A stretch of DNA of 64,000 nucleotides from Haloplasma contractile SSD-17B (GTDB lineage: Bacteria > Bacillota_I > Bacilli_A > Haloplasmatales > Haloplasmataceae). This document shows positions 44,421 to 53,326 of this stretch, in pieces. The number at the start of each line of letters is the position of its first letter. Positions within the stretch are counted from its first letter, which is position 1. The position numbers were made by a program, and so were the translations under genes. The stretch covers positions 1-64,000 of the forward strand of contig NZ_AFNU02000012.1 in the NCBI RefSeq assembly GCF_000215935.2, read 5' to 3'. Below the pieces are notes generated by a model. That model saw nothing but the letters and a program-made list of their open reading frames with translations. It had not been told where the DNA came from and did no database searches.

Positions 44421-44458
44421 AAAAAGAGACGATCACTTTTATATGATTGTCTCTTTTT
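44421..44458. terminator. Bidirectional terminator between AraC gene and membrane protein
   Basis: AAAAAGAGACGATC...GATTGTCTCTTTTT, shared by the converging genes. Confidence 0.88.
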
Positions 44459-44463
44459 ATTAG

Positions 44464-45561
44464 TTACTTTTTTACAAACGTTAATTCAAATGATTGGGCA
44501 TTAATATCTATACGTTCTTCATCCTGATCTACATAATAAATATCAAGCCAACGCTCATGCTCATTTATTGTGCTAAGATCTCTTAGGTATTGCCTAAAGT
44601 CAATTGAAATTTTATAAGCATTTAACTCCTGCTCTTGTTCTGCTGTATAATATTCTGATATATTGGCTTCATAATCACCATAACGAATACGAAGGTTATG
44701 AGAGTCAATAGATTCGATTTCGCTGTAATCACTTTCATCTATATAAATGACAATTGTAACTAAGCGATACTCATCTAACACATCATCTAGATAACAATCC
44801 ATTAATTTATAGCCAGTTTCACATACTTCACGATCAAAATCATCGTCGAGTATCGTTTCCTCTGTAATAATAAGTTCTTTTGGATAATGGTTATACTGTC
44901 TATATGACAAATATTTTTCTGTTAATACTCCTATTGGAATAAATAGCGTAATCAACAAGATACAGAACATAATAAAGATTACCTTTTGATGCTTTTTTCT
45001 ATAAGAAAGATCCTTCTTCTTTTCACTATCTTCCCATTTGTGATCTCTAATCAACTTTACTTTATCATCTAAATCCTTAAATAGCCGTTTATTAATATAA
45101 TAAAATAATAGTTGAAAAGGAAAAAAGATCGGGAAAAAAAATCCAAAATAATGAAGTGGAACGTTAAAGACATAAACGTAACAATAGAACCAATAAATCA
45201 TAATACCAATTGAATTAAAGTAAAATTTAGTCACACGTTCTCTTTTAATACCCGGATAGTGTTTTAATTTATAATAGTCATAGATCAATGATTTAATTTC
45301 CATGAGTAAAGCTATTAAACCGAATATAAATAACAGCAAAGATGCAAAAAATTCATGAAGAAATAGATAGCCAACTCCTTTCTCATTATCTCCCATCGAC
45401 TCAAAGTATCTTGATAATTCAACAAGATCCTCTACATAATCACCATGTTTATAACCATAATGTATTGTTATACCGATTAGTCCTAGAAATAACATAATAT
45501 CAAATATTGTTTTAATAATATTGACACGTTTTGTTTTCATACTAATATACTCTCTTTCCAT
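44464..45561 (-). CDS. Polytopic membrane protein with extracytoplasmic C-terminal domain
   Basis: 365 residues. About five hydrophobic segments (~16-35, 65-90, 110-130, 137-155, 198-218), with a charged cytosolic linker (KKKDLSYRKKHQK), then ~150 residues of soluble domain presumably outside. That domain ends in YYVDQDEE...FELTFVKK, similar to the small protein at 33792-34055. No known family. ATG with GAGGGGG. Lies just downstream of the 45610 gene, probably one transcript. Confidence 0.65.
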   Translation of the reverse strand: MEREYISMKTKRVNIIKTIFDIMLFLGLIGITIHYGYKHGDYVEDLVELSRYFESMGDNEKGVGYLFLHEFFASLLLFIFGLIALLMEIKSLIYDYYKLKHYPGIKRERVTKFYFNSIGIMIYWFYCYVYVFNVPLHYFGFFFPIFFPFQLLFYYINKRLFKDLDDKVKLIRDHKWEDSEKKKDLSYRKKHQKVIFIMFCILLITLFIPIGVLTEKYLSYRQYNHYPKELIITEETILDDDFDREVCETGYKLMDCYLDDVLDEYRLVTIVIYIDESDYSEIESIDSHNLRIRYGDYEANISEYYTAEQEQELNAYKISIDFRQYLRDLSTINEHERWLDIYYVDQDEERIDINAQSFELTFVKK

Positions 45562-45609
45562 ACTATACCCCCTCTAAACTTCTATGTGTTTAATTAATAT
45601 CCAATCTAT

Positions 45610-46065
45610 CTATTTTTTAGTATTCTTATGTATATCCTCAAGTAACTCAATCACTTTAGCAAATCCTAAGAATAAAACACCGCTCACAAAGGCAGAAGCC
45701 CAAATGTATAATGTAGTTAATACATGTATTCTTGACGAATATAACCCAGTTACTAAACCAATTAAAAATATTGCATAAGCAATCCCCTTTATAATTTGAT
45801 TAATTCGGATATGGTCACAAGTCTCTCCTTTGTATGCTATGATCTTCTCATAGTATTCATCTGAAACATCTAAAGCGACTTTTTCTACATATTGTTTGAG
45901 TTCAGCGTTATAGTAGCTTCTGTCTTCATCTTCAATAACAGGTATTTCTTTAAAAAGTCCCCATTTTATTAAGTCTTTCTTCTTTTTAATCTCTTTTTTC
46001 TTTTCAATTTTCTCCTCTTGTTCATTTAAGTACTGTTCAACAAGCTTTTTTGTTTCTTCATTCAT
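45610..46065 (-). CDS. Small two-helix membrane protein with charged N-terminus
   Basis: 151 residues. An acidic/lysine-rich N-terminal coil (EEKIEKKKEIKKKKDLI), a middle soluble part (YYNAELKQYVEKVALDVSDEYYEKI) and two C-terminal hydrophobic segments. ATG at 46065 follows AGGAGG; the earlier in-frame start has no site. Located just upstream of the larger membrane protein gene, 48 bases apart, so likely co-transcribed. Function unknown. Confidence 0.6.
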   Translation of the reverse strand: MNEETKKLVEQYLNEQEEKIEKKKEIKKKKDLIKWGLFKEIPVIEDEDRSYYNAELKQYVEKVALDVSDEYYEKIIAYKGETCDHIRINQIIKGIAYAIFLIGLVTGLYSSRIHVLTTLYIWASAFVSGVLFLGFAKVIELLEDIHKNTKK

Positions 46066-46245
46066 AATAAATCCTCCTAGAATACTATATACAACTATTA
46101 TAGAGTGTATGAACGTTACAATCAATCGTTTTTACAACATATGGATTAAGCTACAGACTAGTAATCAAATATAAACAAATTTTCCATAATTATGTTATAA
46201 TAAAATAACATAGAATATAAAGTGGATAATATAGAAGAGGTGATT

Positions 46246-48018
46246 ACAATCGAAATTAAAGAGAGAATTCAAAAGTTAAGAACATTGATGGAAGAGAAAG
46301 GACTCGCCGCCTACATTGTACCTAGTTCTGACCCACATCAGAGTGAGTATGTTGCAGAACATTATGCATCACGTGCCTTCATATCAGGATTCACTGGTTC
46401 AGCAGGTACTGCAGTGATCACACTAGATGAAGCTGGACTATGGACAGATGGACGTTACTTTGTTCAAGCAGCAGACGAGTTAAAAGGAACTGGTGTTAGA
46501 CTATTTAAGATGGGAGAAAGTGGCGTTCCTACTATCTCCGATTTTTTAAAGAAGTTACCTAAAGAATCTAAGATTGGCTTCGATGGAAAAGTTATTGCCG
46601 TGAACTATTTCAATAGTTTAAACAAGTCGTTAGCCAAAAAGGGATTCACTTACTCAGTAAATGATGACTTAATGAATGATGTGTGGGACGATCGTCCTGA
46701 AATACCAACAACTCCTGTTATCACACATGAAACGGTATACACAGGAAAATCACGTGAAGAAAAAATTAAAGAAGTCGTTTCAGAAATGAAAACACTAGGA
46801 GCAAGTCATTATGTCATTTCTGGACTTGACGATATTGCCTGGTTATATAACATTCGTGGGCGCGATATCAGATACAACCCACTAACAATTGCTTATACAG
46901 TTTTAACTGAAGAAAAAGCTTACCTATTTATCGATGACAACAAAATTAGTGATAAACTTAAAGCTGAATTAGAACAAGCAACCATTGAAATTAGACCTTA
47001 CAATAGCATTAAGGAATACTTTGAAAAACTCAATGAAGGTCTTGTAATATTAGACCCTTCAAAGACGAATATCTGGTTACATAGTGCTATAAAAATTAAG
47101 AAACTACCTATAAAAGATATTACAACCCGATTAAAAGGGATTAAAAATGAGACAGAAATTGAACATGTGAGAAACTGTATGGTACGTGACGGTGTAGCCA
47201 TGGTTAAGTATATGAAATGGTTAAAAGAAACGATCAAAGAACGTACAATAAAAGAAATAGAAGCGTCTGATAAATTAGCAGATTTCCGTAGTACGGACGA
47301 GTTGTTCTTTGACTTCAGTTTCCCTACTATTTCTGCTTATAAAGAAAATGCAGCACTCCCTCATTACCGAGCAACTGAAGAAAAACAAGCGACTATTAAA
47401 CCAGAAAGTTTATATCTAGTTGACTCAGGTGGACAGTACTTAGACGGAACGACTGATATCACACGAACCATTGCAATGGGACCATTAACTGAAGAAGAAA
47501 AAACGGACTTCACCCTAGTTCTTAAAGGAATGATTGACCTAACACTACAACGTTTCTTATATGGAACAACTGGTTCTAAGCTAGATATCATTGCAAGAAT
47601 TCCTTTATGGAATGCCGGACTTGATTACAAGCACGGTACCGGTCACGGAGTTGGATTCTTCTTAAATGTTCACGAAGGACCACACAGCATAGGATCTCGT
47701 CCGAATACCGTCAAGATTGAAAAAGGGATGATCATGTCTAACGAGCCTGGTGTTTATAAGGCAGGAAAGCATGGTATTCGAATTGAAAATATCATTGTAG
47801 CACAAGAAGATATCAAGACAGAGTTTGGTGGACAGTTCATGAAATTTGAAACGGTAACGTTATGTCCGATCGACTTAGATGCAATTGATGCCTCCTTACT
47901 TTCTAAGGAAGAAAAAACATGGTTAAATGCTTATCATAGAGAAGTGTTTGAAAAATTATCACCCTATCTAAACGAAGAAGAACAAGTATTCTTAAAAGAG
48001 TACACAAAGGAAATCTAA
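46246..48018 (+). CDS. Aminopeptidase P (M24B Xaa-Pro aminopeptidase), apparent AUC start
   Basis: About 590 residues, cytosolic. Two creatinase-like N-terminal domains (VPSSDPHQSEYVAEHY near the start; ISGLDDIAWLYNIRGRDI) precede the catalytic pita-bread domain: LVDSGGQYLDGTTDITRT (metal Asp pair), HGTGHGVGFFLNVHEGPH (metal His) and MIMSNEPGVYKAGKHGIRIEN (Glu residues). It removes an N-terminal residue before proline. The best start by ribosome site (AGAGGTGATTACA) and homologous N-terminus (EIKERIQKLR) is the ATC at 46246; GTG at 46240 or 46222 are in-frame alternatives with poorer spacing. Terminator follows. Confidence 0.88.
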   Translation, partial: TIEIKERIQKLRTLMEEKGLAAYIVPSSDPHQSEYVAEHYASRAFISGFTGSAGTAVITLDEAGLWTDGRYFVQAADELKGTGVRLFKMGESGVPTISDFLKKLPKESKIGFDGKVIAVNYFNSLNKSLAKKGFTYSVNDDLMNDVWDDRPEIPTTPVITHETVYTGKSREEKIKEVVSEMKTLGASHYVISGLDDIAWLYNIRGRDIRYNPLTIAYTVLTEEKAYLFIDDNKISDKLKAELEQATIEIRPYNSIKEYFEKLNEGLVILDPSKTNIWLHSAIKIKKLPIKDITTRLKGIKNETEIEHVRNCMVRDGVAMVKYMKWLKETIKERTIKEIEASDKLADFRSTDELFFDFSFPTISAYKENAALPHYRATEEKQATIKPESLYLVDSGGQYLDGTTDITRTIAMGPLTEEEKTDFTLVLKGMIDLTLQRFLYGTTGSKLDIIARIPLWNAGLDYKHGTGHGVGFFLNVHEGPHSIGSRPNTVKIEKGMIMSNEPGVYKAGKHGIRIENIIVAQEDIKTEFGGQFMKFETVTLCPIDLDAIDASLLSKEEKTWLNAYHREVFEKLSPYLNEEEQVFLKEYTKEI

Positions 48019-48033
48019 TCTAGACTACAATAC

Positions 48034-48074
48034 AAAAAAGACATGAGCCTATTCAATGGTCCATGTCTTTTTTT
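48034..48074 (+). terminator. Terminator after the aminopeptidase P gene
   Basis: AAAGACATG...CATGTCTTT then a run of T. Confidence 0.85.
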
Positions 48075-48181
48075 GTTGTTTAGCTTACACCCTTTTTAAA
48101 CTGTCTCACAATATTTTAACGAATAGTTAATCTCTTTGATATTATCATGTAAATATCCAATGTACAGGAAAATACTTTATC

Positions 48182-49021
48182 TTATTCCTCAGGAAATTTT
48201 TCAGTTTCTTTCATTTTCTTTTTCTTCTTTTGACTACGCTTTACTAAGCGATACACTCCATAAGAGATAGGACCAAATACAACAGCCCACGGCAAGAGTG
48301 TCACAATTACAACAATAAGTGCCTCTAGGAAGATAACAAGTGCTGAAAACCCACCAGATAATCCACTCCATACTCTATCACCAAATGTTAACTCTTCTTC
48401 TTTCTCTACATCAACATCTAAGTAAATATTTAACTTAACCTCACTATAATCAACAAGGCTGTCAAACTGATTCAGTTCACCTTGTAGGCGTTGAATTTCA
48501 ATTTCAATTTCTGATAGTCGTCTATTAATCTCTATCATGTCATTTAGAGATGCTTCCTCATAAAGCTCTAACAGTCGATCGCGTTCTGCTTCATACGTAC
48601 GAATAAGATTTGACTTGTCCTGATAATCAAGAGAAACATCCGTAGCGGTTTTATTAAAATTAGTTACATCATGACCCTCTGATATTGAATCTAGAAATTG
48701 ATCAAGACGATCACTTTTTACTCTCACCACTAAGAACGCTGTATATTCTGATATTTTCTCTAAATCTAACCATTCATCATCATTTAGCTCATCTTTTATT
48801 ATATTGACGCTATTAGTAATATCGTTCGTTGTCAAATCAGTATCCACTTTATAAATGATCTTACGATTTGGTGTTGCGTCACTATTAGTAGTCGTGACAC
48901 TTTCATCTACACCTTTGTCTCCATGTTCTTTATTGTATTCTTTATCTGATGCATTACAACCAACTAATAATACCGATAACACACAAAACAAAACTAGTAT
49001 TAATTTAAGCCTACTCTTCAT
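48182..49021 (-). CDS. DUF4349-family lipoprotein
   Basis: 279 residues. Lipobox LVGC (Cys ~22). Then the DUF4349 domain: RKIIYKVDTDLTTNDI, YTAFLVVRVKSDRLDQFLD, VTNFNKTATDVSLDYQD, a coiled coil rich in E, R and L (~135-180), and a final membrane segment (~228-255) with a basic tail (RSQKKKKKMK). So both ends are membrane-attached, the middle outside. ATG 49021 seven or eight bases after GGAGG. Role in this family is unclear; often linked with envelope stress. Monocistronic. Confidence 0.85.
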   Translation of the reverse strand: MKSRLKLILVLFCVLSVLLVGCNASDKEYNKEHGDKGVDESVTTTNSDATPNRKIIYKVDTDLTTNDITNSVNIIKDELNDDEWLDLEKISEYTAFLVVRVKSDRLDQFLDSISEGHDVTNFNKTATDVSLDYQDKSNLIRTYEAERDRLLELYEEASLNDMIEINRRLSEIEIEIQRLQGELNQFDSLVDYSEVKLNIYLDVDVEKEEELTFGDRVWSGLSGGFSALVIFLEALIVVIVTLLPWAVVFGPISYGVYRLVKRSQKKKKKMKETEKFPEE

Positions 49022-49208
49022 AATTTCCTCCATATATACTTATTCATTTCTTATTCATTATGACAACACTACGCCTGTCTATTTTACTATATTTTACCAT
49101 ATTTAAAAATAGAATAAAATTTATTAAAGTATATTTTTTCCAATCGTTATCATTGATTTTTACACAATTAAAAAAGTTAGAAAGTATTTATACAGTTCTA
49201 ACATTGCT

Positions 49209-49607
49209 CTATGGTATAAAGTCCAAAATAACGTTCCAAACTATTGTTGATAAGTATACAGTTAACGACATAATCGCAAAACCACCCAATAGCCCTGTAA
49301 TGAGTCGCCTTATATTATTCGATTGTAATAATTTAATGTATTGAACTATGCCATCTATAGCCATTATTCCTACAAAGATTACGTTTAAAATTAAGTGATT
49401 AAACCCAAAAAATAAGCACATAGGAGCGATGATAAATTGTCCAATTAGAATGCCTGTACACCTTGCACAAATAGGAAATTGATAATTCTTATAAAAGAAT
49501 GAACGAGAACTTATTTGATGGCATCCACATGATTTCCCAAGATGCATCAATTTCAACCAAGTTAGATGCTGTTTATTGGTTGCTTGCCTCTTTTCATTAG
49601 AATTCAT
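49209..49607 (-). CDS. DUF2085 membrane protein
   Basis: 132 residues, three membrane segments. It has the conserved block CGCHQISSRSFFYKNYQFPICARCTGI, where C-H-Q and C-A-R-C-T-G are typical of DUF2085, probably a metal-binding cytosolic-side motif. The gene overlaps the zinc-ribbon gene by 11 bases, so the two are coupled. Function unknown. Confidence 0.82.
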   Translation of the reverse strand: MNSNEKRQATNKQHLTWLKLMHLGKSCGCHQISSRSFFYKNYQFPICARCTGILIGQFIIAPMCLFFGFNHLILNVIFVGIMAIDGIVQYIKLLQSNNIRRLITGLLGGFAIMSLTVYLSTIVWNVILDFIP

Positions 49608-49962
49608 GGTTACAGTTTATACACTTTCTAATAGTAGCTGTTCTTTTATTCGATAATAGACCACATAGTAAGCCAAGAGGACCGAATAAAATAAATCCAC
49701 AACATCCATTTGCTGCACTGTAATCAGACCCAGACTGAATCGTTACAAAGTGAATATTAGGTGAATGACAGTTTGGACATTTGATATAGTCCTCGCCTTC
49801 AAAGTCCCTATTCACATTTTCATGATTCGATTCATCTGTTGTTATTACTTCACCTTCATAAATATTTTGTTTGTCATCTTGTTCTTTATCAAACTTAAAT
49901 CCACAACTTTTACAATAACTTGATTGTTCATCATTTTCTGTACCACACAAATGGCATTTCAT
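49597..49962 (-). CDS. Double zinc-ribbon protein
   Basis: 121 residues. An N-terminal zinc ribbon MKCHLCGTENDEQSSYCKSCG (two CxxC pairs), a linker of ~45 acidic residues, then KCPNCHSPNIHF ... CINCNHEF, a second ribbon interrupted by a hydrophobic Gly/Cys segment (GCCGFILFGPLGLLCGLL) that could insert in the membrane. Coupled to the DUF2085 gene downstream (11-base overlap). Likely an adaptor or structural protein at the membrane; no enzyme motif. Confidence 0.75.
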   Translation of the reverse strand: MKCHLCGTENDEQSSYCKSCGFKFDKEQDDKQNIYEGEVITTDESNHENVNRDFEGEDYIKCPNCHSPNIHFVTIQSGSDYSAANGCCGFILFGPLGLLCGLLSNKRTATIRKCINCNHEF

Positions 49963-50076
49963 ATGAGATCACCATCCATTCTTTACTTTCTATTATTATA
50001 TCATGTTCAGTTTGTGTAAAAAAATTATATACGATCATTTTTCTTTGGTAATTTTTTTGAAAGCTTTACTTCAATA

Positions 50077-50457
50077 CTAGTCTCTTATTAAATCATTCTC
50101 TTTTTCTACAATCTCTTTTTGCACCTTTTTGCTTAGGGATTCTAAAACTAGTTTATACGCCTGATCTAGCATCTTCTTAAGTACTTTATCAGGTACATTC
50201 CCCTCTAAATATAGCGAATTCCAATGTCTTTTACTCATATAATAACCCGGTATGATTTCTTCATATTTTTCTCTTAATAGTTCTCCGAAGTCAGGTTCTA
50301 ATTTCATCGTGATGATTGGCTTTCCTTCTTTATCTCCTCCACACATCGCAAACATCTTACCATTTATACGGTACCTTGTAGCGTCCCACTCGATTTTATA
50401 ATCTTTCTCTACACCTTTTTTAGTTGTGCAATACTCATCTAACCAATTATAGTTCAT
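50077..50457 (-). CDS. MmcQ/YjbR-family protein
   Basis: 126 residues, the complete YjbR-like fold with double-stranded-DNA-binding-like shape: KGVEKDYKIEWDATRYRINGKMFA, ITMKLEPDFGELLREKYEEIIPGYYMSKRHWNSL, then a C-terminal helix pair. Small cytosolic protein of uncertain role. ATG after AAAGGAGG. Single gene. Confidence 0.85.
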   Translation of the reverse strand: MNYNWLDEYCTTKKGVEKDYKIEWDATRYRINGKMFAMCGGDKEGKPIITMKLEPDFGELLREKYEEIIPGYYMSKRHWNSLYLEGNVPDKVLKKMLDQAYKLVLESLSKKVQKEIVEKENDLIRD

Positions 50458-50646
50458 AGTGGCCTCCTTTCTTTATACTTCAAGTTGCTTATTTACTATT
50501 TGATACTTAACCGTTTAATATAAATTATTCCAATACTATATTATTCATTACCATCTTTTTCTTAATCATATACTTTTTAAGAGTAATCAGCAAGCTCTGC
50601 TCAAAATCATCGAACCATTCGCCATACATAAGAGTTAAAAGTAGAA

Positions 50647-50681
50647 AACTGCCTATACAATTTAAGTATGTATAGGCAGTT
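50647..50681 (-). terminator. Terminator after the APH-like gene
   Basis: AACTGCCTATACA/TGTATAGGCAGTT hairpin with a short T-tract on the minus strand. Confidence 0.85.
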
Positions 50682-50702
50682 GTTAATGTTTTTTATTTAA
50701 TA

Positions 50703-51683
50703 CTAAATTGTTTTTCCAAATTCACGACTACGTTTCTCCATCAATCGTCCTAAATGCGCTCTTAAACTAATCATCCATTCAGGTTCATGATTCCACGACT
50801 CAGTCACTGAACGTAAACAACGTATATAGCCATACAAGTTCGCATACCTTGCAAAAAGTGGTATTAATTTATATAACTTCTCGTCAATACTTCTAACAGA
50901 ACGATATCCAGATAAGAACTTTTTCGTGTATTGCTCGTGCAGTTCCTTAGGGAACTCTTCTTCAATACTATTTAACGAACGTTCAATATCTACAACATAC
51001 CAGTGATAGACCGAATCATCAAAGTCAATCGGTGTAAATAAACCCGATTCTTCATCATAGAAGACATTGTCCGGTTCAAAGTCAAAATGTATAAGTCCAT
51101 AGTGTTCATCGCTTACTTCCAAATCTTTAAAATAATCTTCTAGTAGACTAAGTTCTTTAATCGCAAGATTTTCATCTTGAAAATCATTCAATACTTCTCT
51201 CATCCAACTGAATTGATCAAGCCAGCTTGGACGCTTATGATCAGGATTAAATTCATTACTTAGGTTGTGTAACTTCCCAAGTGATAGACCCCAATTAAAT
51301 ACGATTTCATTGGTAAGGTCGACTTGACCTAGTTGTTTCCCTGGTACACTTTTAAATACAACCGCGTAATACGTTCCTAGAGGGGTAACAACTTCTTCAA
51401 GTTGATTGCCATATTTAGAGGGAACACATTCAACAACGGAGTAATCACTAGACTTCAAGTAATTAATAAACTCTAGTTCTGCTATTACGTGTTCTTTGTC
51501 TTTCTCGTCCTTTGGTGCCATTCGCAAGTAATATACCTGTTCATTAATCTCGAATGGATAAATTGCATTGGCTGCGGTCCGAAAATAATTAAATGATTCT
51601 GGTACTTCCTTTAGATCTGTCCAGTAATTTACGACCATTAATGCCGCATTAAAATTAGCAAATAAATGTTTCAGTTTTAACAT
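50703..51683 (-). CDS. Aminoglycoside phosphotransferase-family kinase (APH-like)
   Basis: 326 residues. The APH/choline-kinase fold: nucleotide loop near residue 40, catalytic loop GLIHFDFEPDNVFYDEESG (H-F-D-x-x-x-x-N, residues ~185-203) and the metal motif TPIDFDDSVYHW (D-F-D). This phosphorylates a small hydroxyl substrate; drug resistance is possible but many members are metabolic kinases. ATG 51683 follows AGGAGAG; the earlier in-frame start would add ~22 atypical residues. Own terminator. Confidence 0.85.
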   Translation of the reverse strand: MLKLKHLFANFNAALMVVNYWTDLKEVPESFNYFRTAANAIYPFEINEQVYYLRMAPKDEKDKEHVIAELEFINYLKSSDYSVVECVPSKYGNQLEEVVTPLGTYYAVVFKSVPGKQLGQVDLTNEIVFNWGLSLGKLHNLSNEFNPDHKRPSWLDQFSWMREVLNDFQDENLAIKELSLLEDYFKDLEVSDEHYGLIHFDFEPDNVFYDEESGLFTPIDFDDSVYHWYVVDIERSLNSIEEEFPKELHEQYTKKFLSGYRSVRSIDEKLYKLIPLFARYANLYGYIRCLRSVTESWNHEPEWMISLRAHLGRLMEKRSREFGKTI

Positions 51684-51749
51684 ATATACTCTCCTAGATT
51701 TATTTTTATTGTTATTCTTGTTTAACATTAAAGAATAGCAACAAGTCAA

Positions 51750-51930
51750 AATCCATAATGTTCTTACAGATAATAGTTAGCTTGCTGCTACTAACTAGAC
51801 ACTATCACCTGTAATGCGTATTAATCTGTGTGTCATACCACTCACTCCCTTCACTAATATCATTGTTTATTTTACCATATATTGGTATATTTAGCAATTA
51901 CAACTTTTATTAGGTTTTGTAATGATTAAT
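51750..51930. other. Intergenic region
   Basis: No gene or RNA motif recognised between the APH-like gene start region and the candidate small RNA terminator. Confidence 0.4.
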
Positions 51931-52031
51931 AAAAAAGAACGGAATATACAATCCCGTTCCAATTAGGTATCATTAATTTATTTAATTATTCGCCTTTACT
52001 CTGTTAAGAATTATATTTGATCCACTCCTGC
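51931..52031 (-). ncRNA. Candidate ~100-nt small RNA
   Basis: A complete minus-strand unit: -35 TTGCAA (52060-52065), 16 bases, -10 TATAAT (52038-52043), then about 100 bases to the terminator GAACGG...CCGTTC with TTTTTT. No ORF longer than 15 codons fits between. The inverted repeat GCGTT/AACGC overlaps the -35 box. Could be a regulatory RNA or a tiny peptide gene; nothing in it matches an RNA family I know. Confidence 0.4.
51937..51959 (-). terminator. Terminator of the candidate small RNA
   Basis: GAACGG...CCGTTC hairpin then TTTTTT on the minus strand (51931-51936). Confidence 0.8.
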
Positions 52032-52037
52032 ATATTA

Positions 52038-52068
52038 ATTATAGCATGTAAGCGTTATATTGCAACGC
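52038..52068 (-). promoter_or_regulatory. Promoter with overlapping inverted repeat for the candidate small RNA
   Basis: TTGCAA-16-TATAAT on the minus strand; GCGTTATATTGCAACGC (52052-52068) spans the -35 hexamer as an operator-like palindrome. Confidence 0.5.
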
Positions 52069-52138
52069 GCATGTCTGGATGATTATTAAATATATCGATT
52101 CGTTGATTTTTTTTAAAAAAAAGCTATTTATTTTATGT

Positions 52139-52144
52139 TATAAT
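52139..52144 (+). promoter_or_regulatory. Extended -10 promoter of the small ORF/WYL regulator unit
   Basis: TATAAT preceded by TGT (TGn extension) and followed six bases later by ATG. Confidence 0.55.
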
Positions 52145-52150
52145 TTAATT

Positions 52151-52282
52151 ATGAAGAAAATAAGAAGTCACCTATATCTAAACATTAAAGCAAAGAATGT
52201 GGCATTTATACCCATCCTTGTAAAAATAAATAAAAGCGAAAGGACGGTCACTGTAAAAACTGTTGCAGAAACGATTAAATGA
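52151..52282 (+). CDS. Possible leaderless small basic protein
   Basis: 43 residues starting MKKIRSHLYLNIKAKN, with a basic C-terminal half (NKSERTVTVKTVAETIK). An extended -10 box (TGT-TATAAT, ending at 52144) lies only six bases before the ATG, so transcription would start at the A of ATG, with no ribosome site. It lies 64 bases upstream of the WYL regulator on the same strand. Protein-like but unrecognised; the long frame from 52079 has no start signal. Confidence 0.35.
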   Translation: MKKIRSHLYLNIKAKNVAFIPILVKINKSERTVTVKTVAETIK

Positions 52283-52346
52283 TTATTTCAGCATTTAATT
52301 TAGACGTTCTTTTCTTTTATAAGAATGAAAATGGAGGGACTTGTTT

Positions 52347-53258
52347 ATGAAAATAGACCGAATAATTAATATGATTACCATACTTATAAAGAAACAAAAA
52401 GTTACGTCTAAAGAACTAGCTGAATATTTTGGAGTATCCGTCCGGACCATTCAAAGAGATATTGATACATTAAGTATGGCAGGTATCCCTATTTATTCAG
52501 AAGTGGGAAAAAAAGGTGGATATAAAATTCTTGAAGCGTATACGTTTGATAAGAATTTTTTAAATATAGATGAAGCAAATATACTAATACCTTTTCTTAA
52601 AAATCTACAACAATCTGTTCCATCTGCTGAATTAGATTCAGTCTTTAATAAATTTTCCAGTCTAAGTAAACATAATAATGATCAAAAATTAGTAGTTAAA
52701 ATGAATCCACTAATCAATGAAAAGAGTTTTAAACATATACTAAGTCAATTAACAAAGGCGAGAGATGAACAATTAAAGATAACAATCACTTACATTGATT
52801 CAGAATTTGAAAAAACGATGAGAACAATAAATCCTTATACATTAGTCATGTTAGGAACGACTTGGTATGTATATGCATTTTGTAAATTAAGAAATGATTT
52901 TAGAATGTTTAAGCTAACTCGAATTGTAACCTGCGAACTATTAACTGAGAAGTTTATTGTAAAAGATAAGCCAGAACCTCTACCATGGGATCACTTGCTA
53001 GATAGTGGTCGAGATAGCACTGAAATAATACTTGAAATTGATCGTGCATTACAAGGTAAATTACCCGAATATTTTGATTTCAATAATTGTAAGATTAAAG
53101 ACAATAAGATTATTGTTAATTTATTTTATCCTGTTGACGAGTGGTTATATTCCTTACTAACCGGTTTAATTCCTCATGTAAAAATAATCAAACCTGACTG
53201 GTTAAGAGCGGAATTTATTAACAGATTAGAATTAAGCTTAGAAAAAAATAAACTATGA
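52347..53258 (+). CDS. HTH/WYL-domain transcriptional regulator
   Basis: 303 residues. N-terminal winged helix (residues ~1-60: VTSKELAEYFGVSVRTIQRD as recognition region, then GIPIYSEVGKKGGY as the wing), and a WYL-type sensor domain (~130-220: ITYIDSEFEKTMRTINPYTL, TWYVYAFCKLRNDFRMFKLTRI). WYL domains bind ligands such as nucleic acids or small molecules. ATG 52347 eight bases after GGAGGG. Followed 68 bases later by a zinc-ribbon gene it may regulate or share a transcript with; a hairpin straddles its stop codon. Confidence 0.88.
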   Translation: MKIDRIINMITILIKKQKVTSKELAEYFGVSVRTIQRDIDTLSMAGIPIYSEVGKKGGYKILEAYTFDKNFLNIDEANILIPFLKNLQQSVPSAELDSVFNKFSSLSKHNNDQKLVVKMNPLINEKSFKHILSQLTKARDEQLKITITYIDSEFEKTMRTINPYTLVMLGTTWYVYAFCKLRNDFRMFKLTRIVTCELLTEKFIVKDKPEPLPWDHLLDSGRDSTEIILEIDRALQGKLPEYFDFNNCKIKDNKIIVNLFYPVDEWLYSLLTGLIPHVKIIKPDWLRAEFINRLELSLEKNKL

Positions 53259-53281
53259 CATACTGTTGTCATAGTTTATTT
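53248..53281 (+). terminator. Hairpin across the WYL regulator stop codon
   Basis: AATAAACTATGACA/TGTCATAGTTTATT, 14 base pairs with T-rich sequence following; the TGA stop is within the 5' arm. May partially separate the regulator from the downstream zinc-ribbon gene. Confidence 0.7.
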
Positions 53282-53326
53282 TATATAATAAATCCGTAAA
53301 TAAATAATAATTTAAGGAGAGATATT

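Noticed and set aside
50703-51683. Drug-resistance aminoglycoside kinase
   Set aside because: The fold is APH-like, but the family is broad and nothing nearby suggests a resistance island.
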